NCBI GenBank assembly: GCA_938021455.1
Contig: CALIGP010000067.1
Location: forward strand, 1-22,471
Reading direction: 5' to 3'
Source of the DNA: an uncultured Lewinella sp.
Lineage (GTDB): Bacteria; Bacteroidota; Bacteroidia; Chitinophagales; Saprospiraceae
DNA length: 22,471 bases
The translations under genes and the position numbers were made by a program. Under the pieces are notes generated by a model. That model was given only the letters and a program-made list of their open reading frames with translations. It had not been told where the DNA came from and searched no databases. Shown here in pieces: positions 6,307 through 13,388 of this stretch (position 1 is its first letter; the number at the start of each line of letters is the position of its first letter).

Positions 6307-8415
6307 ATGCAATTGGTTTATTCCCAACACACCACTACTCGGCAAATTTTATGTTTGCTGCTCACTTTGCCTCTATTCACCATTGCCACGGCACAGGAAC
6401 AGGAACAGGCCAGGATAGTTTATCAAGACGAAAACGGATGCCTACGCTACCAGTCTGACACAGAAAGTAATCGTCTTTCTGATTTCAGCCACGCTGGCTA
6501 TCACAATGGGGAAAGAGACCTTCCGGTCGTTCCGGTTGCCCTAAGTATTGCACCCGTTGAGGGAGACAATACTGCCCACGTACAAGCTGCCATTGATCAG
6601 GTCTCGGCCTTACCGTTGGATGCTAACGGCTTCCGTGGCGCTTTGCTATTGGAAGCAGGCAGTTACCCGATTAGTGGTTCTCTTCGCATCAACGCCAGCG
6701 GCCTTGTTATCCGGGGTGTTGGCCAGGGAGAAGACCCCAATAGCAATACGGTTATTCGTGGTGTAGGCAACGCCGCCGATAGGCGTGAGCTGATTGTCTT
6801 TGGTGCTCCTGGCAGACCCGATTGGTCCGGTGAACTTGCCGGCACCCGCAGCGTAGTGACCAGTGAGTTTTTGCCCGCAGGCTCCCGATCAATTGAAGGA
6901 GCCGCAGCGGAGTTGTATGACGTTGGCGACAACGTCATCATTTTCCACCCCAGCACCCAGGAATGGCTGGCGAGTATCAACAACGGAGATACTGCAGGGG
7001 ACACCCCCTGGCAGCCGGGAGAGATTGACATTTACTACAACCGATACATTACCGACGTCAATATTCCGGAGGGGAAAATCACACTCGACGCCCCTATTTT
7101 TGATCACTTACGCCGCTCGCTTGCCCAGGCCGAAGTTTACGTACTAAATGAGCCTAATCAACTGCGGGAAGTTGGCATCGAAAACCTGCGTATTTTCATT
7201 GAAACCACGGGGCAATTCGCCGAGACCCACGTAAGGACCTGCATTGCCTTCGATGGAGTTGAAGATGCCTGGATTAAGGAGGTGACGGCCCTACACTTTA
7301 TATACGCCCTGGTGGACATGCGCGCCACCACTCGTGCAACGGTGATGAACTGTTCCGCACTCGAGCCTCACTCTCTGGTTACGGGGTCGCGCCGCTACAA
7401 CTTCAACGTGAGCCGGCAAACCAATAACGTATTATTTACTGGCTGCACCGCGAGTGATGGCAGACACTCTTTTGTGTCCAACGGAACAAGTAGCGCCTCC
7501 GGAATTGTCTGGACAAACTGCACTACCCGGCGCGACTACACCAGTAGTGAAGGACATCGCCGATGGAGTCAGGGCTTACTATTTGACGACATTGAATTCA
7601 TTGATCCAAGATTCCGGGTAATGATGGGCCTCTATAACCGGGGGGACTACGGAACGGGACACGGGTGGTCAACCACCAATGGGGTAGCCTGGAACGTTCG
7701 GATGCCCGTAACGGGAATTACGTTACTCCACAAGCCGCCTGGCAGGCAAAATTTTGCCATTGGTGGCCGGGGTATTCACAGCCCCTTCGGTGATTTTGAT
7801 CACCCCGTAGGATATTCTGAGCTAATGAATAAGATACCCAGCATAACCTCTCTCTATGCCGCTCAACTTTCCCAGAGAATGGCAAAAGGCACTGCGCCAG
7901 ACGCGCCCGTCCTGACGAACGCCAACAGAGAAAACGATGGCCTACGTCTCGAATGGCTGGATATTGCCAGTCTGGAAACGGGATATGTAGTTACCTATAC
8001 CCATTCAGAAAACATCAACCGGGTATTCTTAGACACCTTACCCGCCAATACGACTTCTTACATTTTAGACGAGCAGCCTGCTGAACAGGGGGCATTACAA
8101 TTTCAAGTCTTCGCACTTGGCCACGGCTGCCCCTCTCCGTTTTCCAACCCGATGGAGGTTGATTTTACGAATAATGTCCGGGAAGCCACCTCTCAGGAAT
8201 TAAGGGTCATTCCAAATCCAGTGGCTAATGAATTACGGCTACAAACGGACCTCCCCCTGCGATCAATAACCGTTCTAGATGCCAATAGCCGGCAAGTGAT
8301 TCGTTTGACAAACACCCGGAAGATCAATGTTTCCCAGTGGTCCCCTGGCACTTATTTTTTACGGATAGAAACCACCTCTGGGCAAGCGTATTCCACAAAA
8401 TTCATCAAGCAATAA
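6307..8415 (+). CDS. T9SS-exported protein with beta-helix (pectin-lyase-like) fold
   Basis: This 702-residue secreted protein has a signal peptide (about 1-29, LCLLLTLPLFTIATA). A large region (about 70-500) has short repeating strands ending in small residues, such as GALLLEAGSYPISGSLRINASG, GLVIRGVG and NTVIRGVG, characteristic of right-handed parallel beta-helices of the pectate-lyase type. A fibronectin-III-like domain follows (about 531-620, PDAPVLTNANRENDGLRLEW). The last 70 residues form a type A T9SS sorting domain (VIPNPVANELRL, then SPGTYFLRI, ending in KFIKQ). It should be delivered across the outer membrane and anchored or released. A polysaccharide lyase or hydrolase role is plausible, but I cannot point to catalytic residues. 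It sits 103 bases upstream of another T9SS cargo gene on the same strand. Confidence 0.85.
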   Translation: MQLVYSQHTTTRQILCLLLTLPLFTIATAQEQEQARIVYQDENGCLRYQSDTESNRLSDFSHAGYHNGERDLPVVPVALSIAPVEGDNTAHVQAAIDQVSALPLDANGFRGALLLEAGSYPISGSLRINASGLVIRGVGQGEDPNSNTVIRGVGNAADRRELIVFGAPGRPDWSGELAGTRSVVTSEFLPAGSRSIEGAAAELYDVGDNVIIFHPSTQEWLASINNGDTAGDTPWQPGEIDIYYNRYITDVNIPEGKITLDAPIFDHLRRSLAQAEVYVLNEPNQLREVGIENLRIFIETTGQFAETHVRTCIAFDGVEDAWIKEVTALHFIYALVDMRATTRATVMNCSALEPHSLVTGSRRYNFNVSRQTNNVLFTGCTASDGRHSFVSNGTSSASGIVWTNCTTRRDYTSSEGHRRWSQGLLFDDIEFIDPRFRVMMGLYNRGDYGTGHGWSTTNGVAWNVRMPVTGITLLHKPPGRQNFAIGGRGIHSPFGDFDHPVGYSELMNKIPSITSLYAAQLSQRMAKGTAPDAPVLTNANRENDGLRLEWLDIASLETGYVVTYTHSENINRVFLDTLPANTTSYILDEQPAEQGALQFQVFALGHGCPSPFSNPMEVDFTNNVREATSQELRVIPNPVANELRLQTDLPLRSITVLDANSRQVIRLTNTRKINVSQWSPGTYFLRIETTSGQAYSTKFIKQ

Positions 8416-8518
8416 GCTACAGCGTTTTTTCGGGCGCGGGACCGCAGGATGCAACGAATTTCTCTACGAAAGCAAGGAGTTCTGACCAACCAATTTTACC
8501 AAAGACATAAAGTAAAGC

Positions 8519-9985
8519 ATGCAATATTACAACCTTCAAAAGCTCTTAGGCCTGCTCTTTTTTCTGGGGTTTATGGTGAACGATGTTTCGGCCAGCTGCT
8601 CCCTGACAGACAATAGTGATAGCGAAAGTGATGGCGTCTATCGGGAATATTTCCAATCGGAAACGCTAGAAAATATCGCCCGAACAAACACGGCTGGATT
8701 AAGGCTGAATTTCCAGCTCAACGAAGAATGTCAAACCTTGAGCCTGGCCGTTATTGATCCCGCGGGCGATCCATTACCCCCATTTAATGCCGTTCAGGTA
8801 AATCCGGTAGATTCTGTTGGAAACCTCATCACAGATCTCACCGATCGGGTTTCGGTAACGATGCGGGTGCGCAGCGCTTCAGCGATCAATATTAGCGTAC
8901 TCTTCCGTTCCGGCGACGGGACAATGGAGAACCGGACCGGGCGTAAAGCAATCGACATTCCCGGCAGTTTGGATACCTGGACAGAATTCACCCTTGCCTT
9001 CGGTCCGGATGAATTAGCAGGCTTTAATCCTGCTGACACCCGAGACTTCTGGTTTTACATTGACCGGGGTGAAGAAAACTTTGCCGGCAATTTCCTTGAC
9101 ATTGACCACATCACCATTGGCGGGACGCCAGATACATTGCAAAACTCACCCTGCAGCCTAGTATCCGTTCCCACCAATTTTTCTGCTCAGTTTATTGAGG
9201 CCGCAGAGACAAGTGTGCTGGATGGCCGAGAATCCGAAAAGCTTAGTCTGTCAATATCCGATTGCGAAGAAATCAACGTAGCGGTGGCTGACCCATCGGG
9301 CAATCCACACCGGGCACTCAGACCAATCATCATACTGCCAAGGGAGCCAAATGGAACTGCGATTACGAACATTGACGGTCAGGTGGAAGTATTCATCCGC
9401 GCCCGAAGCGCGGAGGACGTGCCGCTTGGGGTGTTATTCCGCTCCGGCGACGGAGCGGCTGAGAACCGCACGGCTACGCTAACGCAAATCGTTACTGGAG
9501 ACCTGAATGGATGGTCCAACCTCACCTATACTTTTGCACCAGACAACCTCGGAGGTTTTGATGCCGAGGACTTAGTAGACATGTGGGTCTACCTCGACCG
9601 GGAGCATGATAACTTCCCGGGCAACGAACTCTACATTGACTACATCGCCATCGGCCGTAAGCCGGATTTCAGCGAGAACTCACCTTGCGGCTTACCCGAT
9701 TTGATGACCAATACCCGTGAAGCGGTGTGGGACAGCGAACTCAGTATTTCCCCTAATCCCACCTCTGGAGAAATAACCATCTCTATTCCTTTTCAGGCAC
9801 TTCCGGGCGGTACGGCAAATTTGCGCCTACTCAACTCCCTGGGGCAGCAACTACCACTACCACAAGCTTTCATCACCGGCGGCACAACACAACTCCAATT
9901 AGGAAAGTATTTGCCCGGTACCTACTACTTATTATTGACCGACCGAGATGGTAGCCAAGCCCTACGTAAGCTGATAAAATATTAG
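8519..9985 (+). CDS. T9SS-exported protein with two tandem carbohydrate-binding-like domains
   Basis: The 488-residue product has a signal peptide (about 1-25, LLGLLFFLGFMVNDVSA) and then two homologous units, about 27-212 and 213-390. Each carries LFRSGDG..ENRT (128-139 and 306-317), F.PD.L.GF (161-169 and 339-347), a W.Y.DR...NF.GN.L.ID.I.IG segment, and ends NSPC. The pattern (jelly-roll strands, a W-rich strand, ending in a D-I-D strand) resembles galactose-binding-like carbohydrate-binding modules, though I cannot name a family. Conserved cysteines at the unit ends could form disulphides. A T9SS type A sorting domain closes the protein (about 405-488, SISPNPTSGEITI to LRKLIKY). No catalytic domain is seen, so it is probably a binding or surface protein working with the upstream beta-helix protein. 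Confidence 0.85.
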   Translation: MQYYNLQKLLGLLFFLGFMVNDVSASCSLTDNSDSESDGVYREYFQSETLENIARTNTAGLRLNFQLNEECQTLSLAVIDPAGDPLPPFNAVQVNPVDSVGNLITDLTDRVSVTMRVRSASAINISVLFRSGDGTMENRTGRKAIDIPGSLDTWTEFTLAFGPDELAGFNPADTRDFWFYIDRGEENFAGNFLDIDHITIGGTPDTLQNSPCSLVSVPTNFSAQFIEAAETSVLDGRESEKLSLSISDCEEINVAVADPSGNPHRALRPIIILPREPNGTAITNIDGQVEVFIRARSAEDVPLGVLFRSGDGAAENRTATLTQIVTGDLNGWSNLTYTFAPDNLGGFDAEDLVDMWVYLDREHDNFPGNELYIDYIAIGRKPDFSENSPCGLPDLMTNTREAVWDSELSISPNPTSGEITISIPFQALPGGTANLRLLNSLGQQLPLPQAFITGGTTQLQLGKYLPGTYYLLLTDRDGSQALRKLIKY

Positions 9986-10053
9986 TGAATCTTTAAAAGG
10001 CAATGCATTCCGCTAGCCAATCATCAAGACTTTGCATGATTTCTTTTTACCAG

Positions 10054-10086
10054 CTCCTTTCCCGTCTTTCGGGGAAGGAGTTATTT
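10054..10086 (+). terminator. Rho-independent terminator after the T9SS cargo genes
   Basis: CTCCTTTCCC (10054-10063) pairs with GGGGAAGGAG (10071-10080) through a 7-nt loop, with one G-U pair. It is followed by TTATTTATT. It lies 68 bases after the stop of the 488-residue gene and works in the plus direction. Confidence 0.85.
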
Positions 10087-10101
10087 ATTAGGTTTTACCT
10101 T

Positions 10102-10121
10102 GGGTAAAAACGGGTAAAAAC
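10102..10121 (+). repeat. Tandem 10-bp direct repeat
   Basis: GGGTAAAAAC occurs twice in direct succession (10102-10111 and 10112-10121), preceded by an inverted partial copy (GGTTTTACC). It lies between the terminator at 10054-10086 and the dispersed repeat at 10144. Function unknown; it may be slippage-prone. Confidence 0.7.
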
Positions 10122-10143
10122 CCTTGCTCCCCCACCCCTTCCC

Positions 10144-10168
10144 TGCACCTGCACTCCGTTGCCCAAAA
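10144..10168 (+). repeat. Dispersed intergenic repeat, copy A
   Basis: TGCACCTGCACTCCGTTGCC followed by CAAAA matches the copies at 13227-13251 and 22439-22463 apart from a few substitutions. It lies upstream of the miaB promoter candidate. The gap 9986-10237 otherwise holds the terminator and the tandem repeat. Confidence 0.7.
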
Positions 10169-10207
10169 CATCTTACTCTTTCCTGCCAATCTGTCAGCTA
10201 ATCGCCG

Positions 10208-10215
10208 TACCTTTG
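10208..10215 (+). promoter_or_regulatory. Minus-7 box upstream of miaB
   Basis: TACCTTTG is an exact fit to TAnnTTTG and is placed 22 bases before the miaB ATG, leaving a leader of about 16 nt. A weak TTTC at 10179-10182 lies too far upstream (25 bases) to be a convincing minus-33 element. Confidence 0.5.
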
Positions 10216-10237
10216 CCCCACTAAAGGGTGCAAACCA

Positions 10238-11683
10238 ATGTACAACGACAATCCAACCATCGACAGCCTTGACAATAAGGTGGTCGATGAGAGCAAACAA
10301 GGCCAGGTATTTGGTGCGGAATTCGCGGCAAAAAAGCCGGGAGAGAAGCATTTCTACATAGAAAGCTATGGCTGCCAGATGAACTTCAGTGATTCTGAAA
10401 TCGTCGCCTCTATTCTTGGAGAAGCGGGCTATGGCCCCACCAGGGATATGGAAGCTGCTGACCTGATCCTGATCAACACCTGCTCCATTCGAGAAAAGGC
10501 CGAAGACACCGTGCGGAAACGCCTGCGGGTATTCGACAAAGTAAAACAGCGCAAACCCGGCACCATGGTCGGTGTGCTCGGCTGCATGGCCGAACGGCTG
10601 AAGGCTAAGTTTTTGGACGAGGAGAAGCTGGTCGACATCGTCGTTGGCCCCGATGCTTACCGCGATCTGCCCGGCCTTGTTGCGGGCGCAGAAGAAGGCG
10701 AGAAAGGTGTCAATGTCTTCCTCAGCCGGGAAGAAACCTATGCTGACATTAGCCCGGTACGGCTGCAAAGTAATGGCGTAACTGCCTTCATTTCCATCAT
10801 GCGGGGATGCGACAATATGTGCTCCTTTTGTGTAGTCCCTTACACTCGAGGACGTGAGCGCAGCCGCTCCGCCTTCAGCATTGTTGCCGAAGCGACGGAC
10901 CTGTTCGACAAGGGCTTTCGGGAGGTCACGCTACTGGGGCAAAACGTCGACAGCTACAAATGGGAAAACCCAGAAACGAGCGAGACCGTCAACTTTGCCG
11001 AGCTACTGACGATGACCGCCGCCGTTGACCCCGATCTACGCATTCGCTTCAGTACCAGCCACCCGAAAGATATCACGGACGATGTTCTCTACGCCATGCG
11101 CGACCACGAGAACGTTTGCAAGTACATTCACCTGCCCGTACAGTCTGGTAACAGCCGCATCCTGGATTTGATGAACCGCACGTACGACCGGGAATGGTAT
11201 AAAGCCAAGGTGGATCGTATCTATGAGATCATGCCCGATTGTGCCATTAGCTCCGACATCATTACGGGTTTCTGTACGGAAACCGAGGAAGAACATCAGG
11301 ACACGGTGAGCATGGTGGATTACGCTCAGTACTCCATGAGCTATATGTTCTTCTACAGCGAACGCCCCGGCACCCCCGCCGCCCGTAAGTTTGAGGACGA
11401 TGTTCCGCTGGCCGTAAAGAAAAGTCGCCTGACGGAAATCATTGAACTGCAAACGAGCATCGCCCGTAAGCTCAACGCCGAACAGGTGGGTAAGACCTTC
11501 AAGGTGTTGATCGAAGGAGACTCCAAAAAGTCTGACCAGGAATGGAAGGGACGAACGACGCAGAACCGGATGGTGGTCTTTCCTAAATTGGAAGGGCAAA
11601 AACCTGGAGACTACGTTACCGTTAGCATCCATAACTCTACGAGTGCTACCCTATTTGGGACACAGGTAAAACCACAGAAGTAA
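10238..11683 (+). CDS. miaB: tRNA-2-methylthio-N6-isopentenyladenosine synthase
   Basis: MiaB is a radical SAM methylthiotransferase that adds the 2-methylthio group to N6-isopentenyladenosine at position 37 of tRNAs reading U-starting codons. The 481-residue protein has a short divergent N-terminus (about 35 residues). The UPF0004 domain follows, with the auxiliary cluster cysteines Cys46 (SYGCQMNFSDSE), Cys82 (NTCSIREKAE) and Cys116 (GCMAERLK). The radical SAM triad is CDNMCSFC (Cys191, 195, 198) in RGCDNMCSFCVVPYTRGRE, and the C-terminal TRAM domain begins around residue 405. IHLPVQSGN and the RTYDREWY stretch are family signatures that separate MiaB from RimO and MtaB. All cluster ligands are present. 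The last codons and the stop lie at the edge of a 35-bp inverted repeat. Confidence 0.97.
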   Translation: MYNDNPTIDSLDNKVVDESKQGQVFGAEFAAKKPGEKHFYIESYGCQMNFSDSEIVASILGEAGYGPTRDMEAADLILINTCSIREKAEDTVRKRLRVFDKVKQRKPGTMVGVLGCMAERLKAKFLDEEKLVDIVVGPDAYRDLPGLVAGAEEGEKGVNVFLSREETYADISPVRLQSNGVTAFISIMRGCDNMCSFCVVPYTRGRERSRSAFSIVAEATDLFDKGFREVTLLGQNVDSYKWENPETSETVNFAELLTMTAAVDPDLRIRFSTSHPKDITDDVLYAMRDHENVCKYIHLPVQSGNSRILDLMNRTYDREWYKAKVDRIYEIMPDCAISSDIITGFCTETEEEHQDTVSMVDYAQYSMSYMFFYSERPGTPAARKFEDDVPLAVKKSRLTEIIELQTSIARKLNAEQVGKTFKVLIEGDSKKSDQEWKGRTTQNRMVVFPKLEGQKPGDYVTVSIHNSTSATLFGTQVKPQK

Positions 11684-11771
11684 ACCACAGAGGTGCACGG
11701 AGGTAAGCACAGAGGTCCACAGAAATTCGCTCCATGAACCTCTGTGCATACCTCCGTGAACCTCTGTGGTT
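11683..11771. repeat. 35-bp inverted repeat built of CACAGAGG/CACGGAGG units
   Basis: Left arm 11683-11717 and right arm 11737-11771 match at 32 of 35 positions when one is reverse-complemented; the loop is 19 nt. Inside each arm the units CACAGAGGT, CACGGAGGT and CACAGAGGT recur at about 11- to 12-base spacing, with a partial extra unit (CCACAGAA) inside the loop and another (CCACAGAAG) reaching back into the last miaB codons. It fills almost the whole gap between miaB and the regulator. Similar period-12 hairpins of CACAGAG units are, from memory, scattered in many unrelated bacterial genomes. It could also act as a terminator or mRNA-end stabiliser for miaB. Confidence 0.9.
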
Positions 11772-11785
11772 AAAAAAGCTACCAC

Positions 11786-13159
11786 ATGCCCAAAATAGAC
11801 TCCATAAAACGCCGCTACGGCATCGTCGGTCGCTCTCCAGCTCTGGAGAATGCTCTCCAAACAGCCGTGCGCGTTGCCAACACCGATCTATCCGTGCTCA
11901 TCACGGGAGAGAGTGGCGTGGGCAAGGAGGTGATGTCAAGAATTATTCATGACAACAGCACCCGGAAGCACGAAGGGTTCATCGCCATTAACGCCGGTGC
12001 CTTACCGCCCGGGACTATAAACAGCGAGCTTTTCGGTCACGAAAAAGGTGCATATACGGACGCCCGAGCTGACCGTAAGGGCTACTTCGAAACGCTGAAT
12101 GGCGGAACGATTTTTCTCGATGAAATCGGGGAGATGCCACTGGAGACCCAGTCTTACTTGCTTCGGGTACTGGAAAGCGGAGAGTTCATTCGAATGGGCT
12201 CCAACAAGGTGCAGCGGACGGACGTCCGCGTTGTAGCCGCCACCAATCGCAAGCTGATGGAACGGGTAGCGGATGGAAAGTTCCGTGAAGACCTTTACTA
12301 CCGCCTGGCGACGGTGCCAATTGACATGCCATCCCTAAGAGAACGGCCTGAAGATATTTATCTTCTCTTTCGCTACTTCGCCAATAACTTCGCGGAGAAG
12401 CAAAGCATTGAATCCATTCAGCTGGATGAAGAAGCCCGCTGGCTGTTGGAGAACTACACCTGGCCGGGAAATATCCGTGAGCTAAAGAATGTGGCAGAGC
12501 GATTGAGCATCCTGTCCGAAAAGCGGGAGATGACGGCCGTTGACCTGGCCGAGATGATGCCACAATTGCTGAAGCGCAATCTACCGGCCATCCGTAGTGA
12601 AGATAAGCCAGCTGCCGGAGGCGGTACCTCCATGCAGGAACGGGAGATCCTGTACAAGGTCTTGTTCGACATGAAAGAGGACATGGCCTACCTAAAGAAC
12701 CTGATCCGGGAGCTCATCCGAAACAATGACCTACGTGTACCGGATGCTGCCCAGGCCCGTGCCCTTAGCATGGCGGGTAATTATCCCGCAGCAGCCGAGC
12801 AGATTGATCGTTTTATGGACGACGTGGAGCTGAGTGATGTTGACCGCCCTTCCGTCACCCTGAACGACCTGGGGGGTATGGCTGGCAGCCGGGAGAGTCA
12901 CCGGAACCACGTTCCGCCGCCGCCCGTTTACACTTCCCCTTCGGGTGCAGACCCCATTATCGTAGACCATAGTATGCGCCGGGCCTACGACGAGAGTGAG
13001 GTAGTAGACGAAGACCTTAGCCTGGCCAACGCCGAGAAAGAACTCATCGGAAAGGCGCTGAAAAAGCACAATGGCCGCAGGAAGGAGGCCGCTGCTGAAC
13101 TGGGTATTAGCGAGCGGACGCTGTACCGAAAGATTAAGGAATACGAGGTGGAGGAGTAG
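11786..13159 (+). CDS. Sigma-54 enhancer-binding-type regulator with variant GAFTGA loop
   Basis: This 457-residue AAA+ regulator has no N-terminal sensor or receiver domain. The AAA+ core covers about 11-245: Walker A GESGVGKE (41-48), loop GAYTDA (88-93) where active sigma-54 activators have GAFTGA, Walker B TIFLDEIGEMP (108-118), sensor I region VRVVAATNRKL (147-157), arginine fingers in FREDLYYRL (166-174), and sensor II GNIREL (228-233). A low-complexity linker of roughly 150 residues follows. The C-terminus is a Fis-type helix-turn-helix (about 415-455, AAAELGISERTLYRKIKEY). A tandem with miaB is, as I recall, a conserved arrangement in Bacteroidota. The Gly-to-Asp change in the loop that touches sigma-54 raises the question of whether it still activates that factor. 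Confidence 0.92.
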   Translation: MPKIDSIKRRYGIVGRSPALENALQTAVRVANTDLSVLITGESGVGKEVMSRIIHDNSTRKHEGFIAINAGALPPGTINSELFGHEKGAYTDARADRKGYFETLNGGTIFLDEIGEMPLETQSYLLRVLESGEFIRMGSNKVQRTDVRVVAATNRKLMERVADGKFREDLYYRLATVPIDMPSLRERPEDIYLLFRYFANNFAEKQSIESIQLDEEARWLLENYTWPGNIRELKNVAERLSILSEKREMTAVDLAEMMPQLLKRNLPAIRSEDKPAAGGGTSMQEREILYKVLFDMKEDMAYLKNLIRELIRNNDLRVPDAAQARALSMAGNYPAAAEQIDRFMDDVELSDVDRPSVTLNDLGGMAGSRESHRNHVPPPPVYTSPSGADPIIVDHSMRRAYDESEVVDEDLSLANAEKELIGKALKKHNGRRKEAAAELGISERTLYRKIKEYEVEE

Positions 13160-13160
13160 G

Positions 13161-13247
13161 GGGCGCACACGCAGGTGCAAGGGCAAATTAAGCGGCAAAG
13201 TGATGGCTTTCTCCAGGTCTTTTCCTTGCACCTGCGCTCCGTCGCCC
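13161..13247. repeat. Long imperfect palindrome including dispersed repeat copy B
   Basis: GGGCG (13161-13165) and GCAGGTGCAAGG (13171-13182) can pair with CCTTGCACCTGC (13224-13235) and CGCCC (13243-13247). The inner 12-bp stem is perfect, and unpaired bulges of 5 and 7 nt separate the outer stem. It begins directly after the regulator's stop codon at 13157-13159. The right arm contains the 25-nt dispersed repeat. It may be a repeat-type mobile palindrome or a processing hairpin; there is no U tract. Confidence 0.75.
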
Positions 13248-13251
13248 TAAA
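13227..13251 (+). repeat. Dispersed intergenic repeat, copy B
   Basis: TGCACCTGCGCTCCGTCGCC followed by CTAAA. It is one of three copies in the window, and here it forms part of the right arm of the palindrome. The remainder of the gap to the next gene (to 13388) has no gene; a weak TATCTTTA (13373-13380) just before the next start is the only promoter-like element. Confidence 0.75.
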
Positions 13252-13372
13252 GATCATTCCTTTCCAGAAAAAGCATTCAGGACAACCGACAGCTTTCTGC
13301 CACGAAACGGTAGTCGTTTACTCGGGAACGGGCTGGCTTTCAGGCAACTGAACTAATTAGCGGTCAAGGCAT

Positions 13373-13380
13373 TATCTTTA
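13373..13380 (+). promoter_or_regulatory. Weak minus-7-like box in front of the ABC exporter
   Basis: TATCTTTA is one base off TAnnTTTG. Its closeness to the ATG at 13389 would leave a nearly leaderless transcript, so the real promoter may lie further upstream. Confidence 0.25.
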
Positions 13381-13388
13381 CTCAACTT

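Noticed and set aside
10088..10768. Open frame of 226 codons on the minus strand over the start of miaB
   Set aside because: Its sequence is low-information and antisense to clear MiaB cluster motifs.
11036..11632. Minus-strand open frame of 198 codons over the end of miaB
   Set aside because: Antisense to conserved MiaB sequence; no domain recognised.
11683..11771. CACAGAGG units as a CRISPR array
   Set aside because: The repeats are shorter than 12 bases, adjacent without spacers, and arranged as a palindrome; no cas gene is nearby.
12731..13231. 166-codon minus-strand frame over the end of the regulator gene
   Set aside because: Antisense to the Fis helix-turn-helix and crossing the palindrome; no support.
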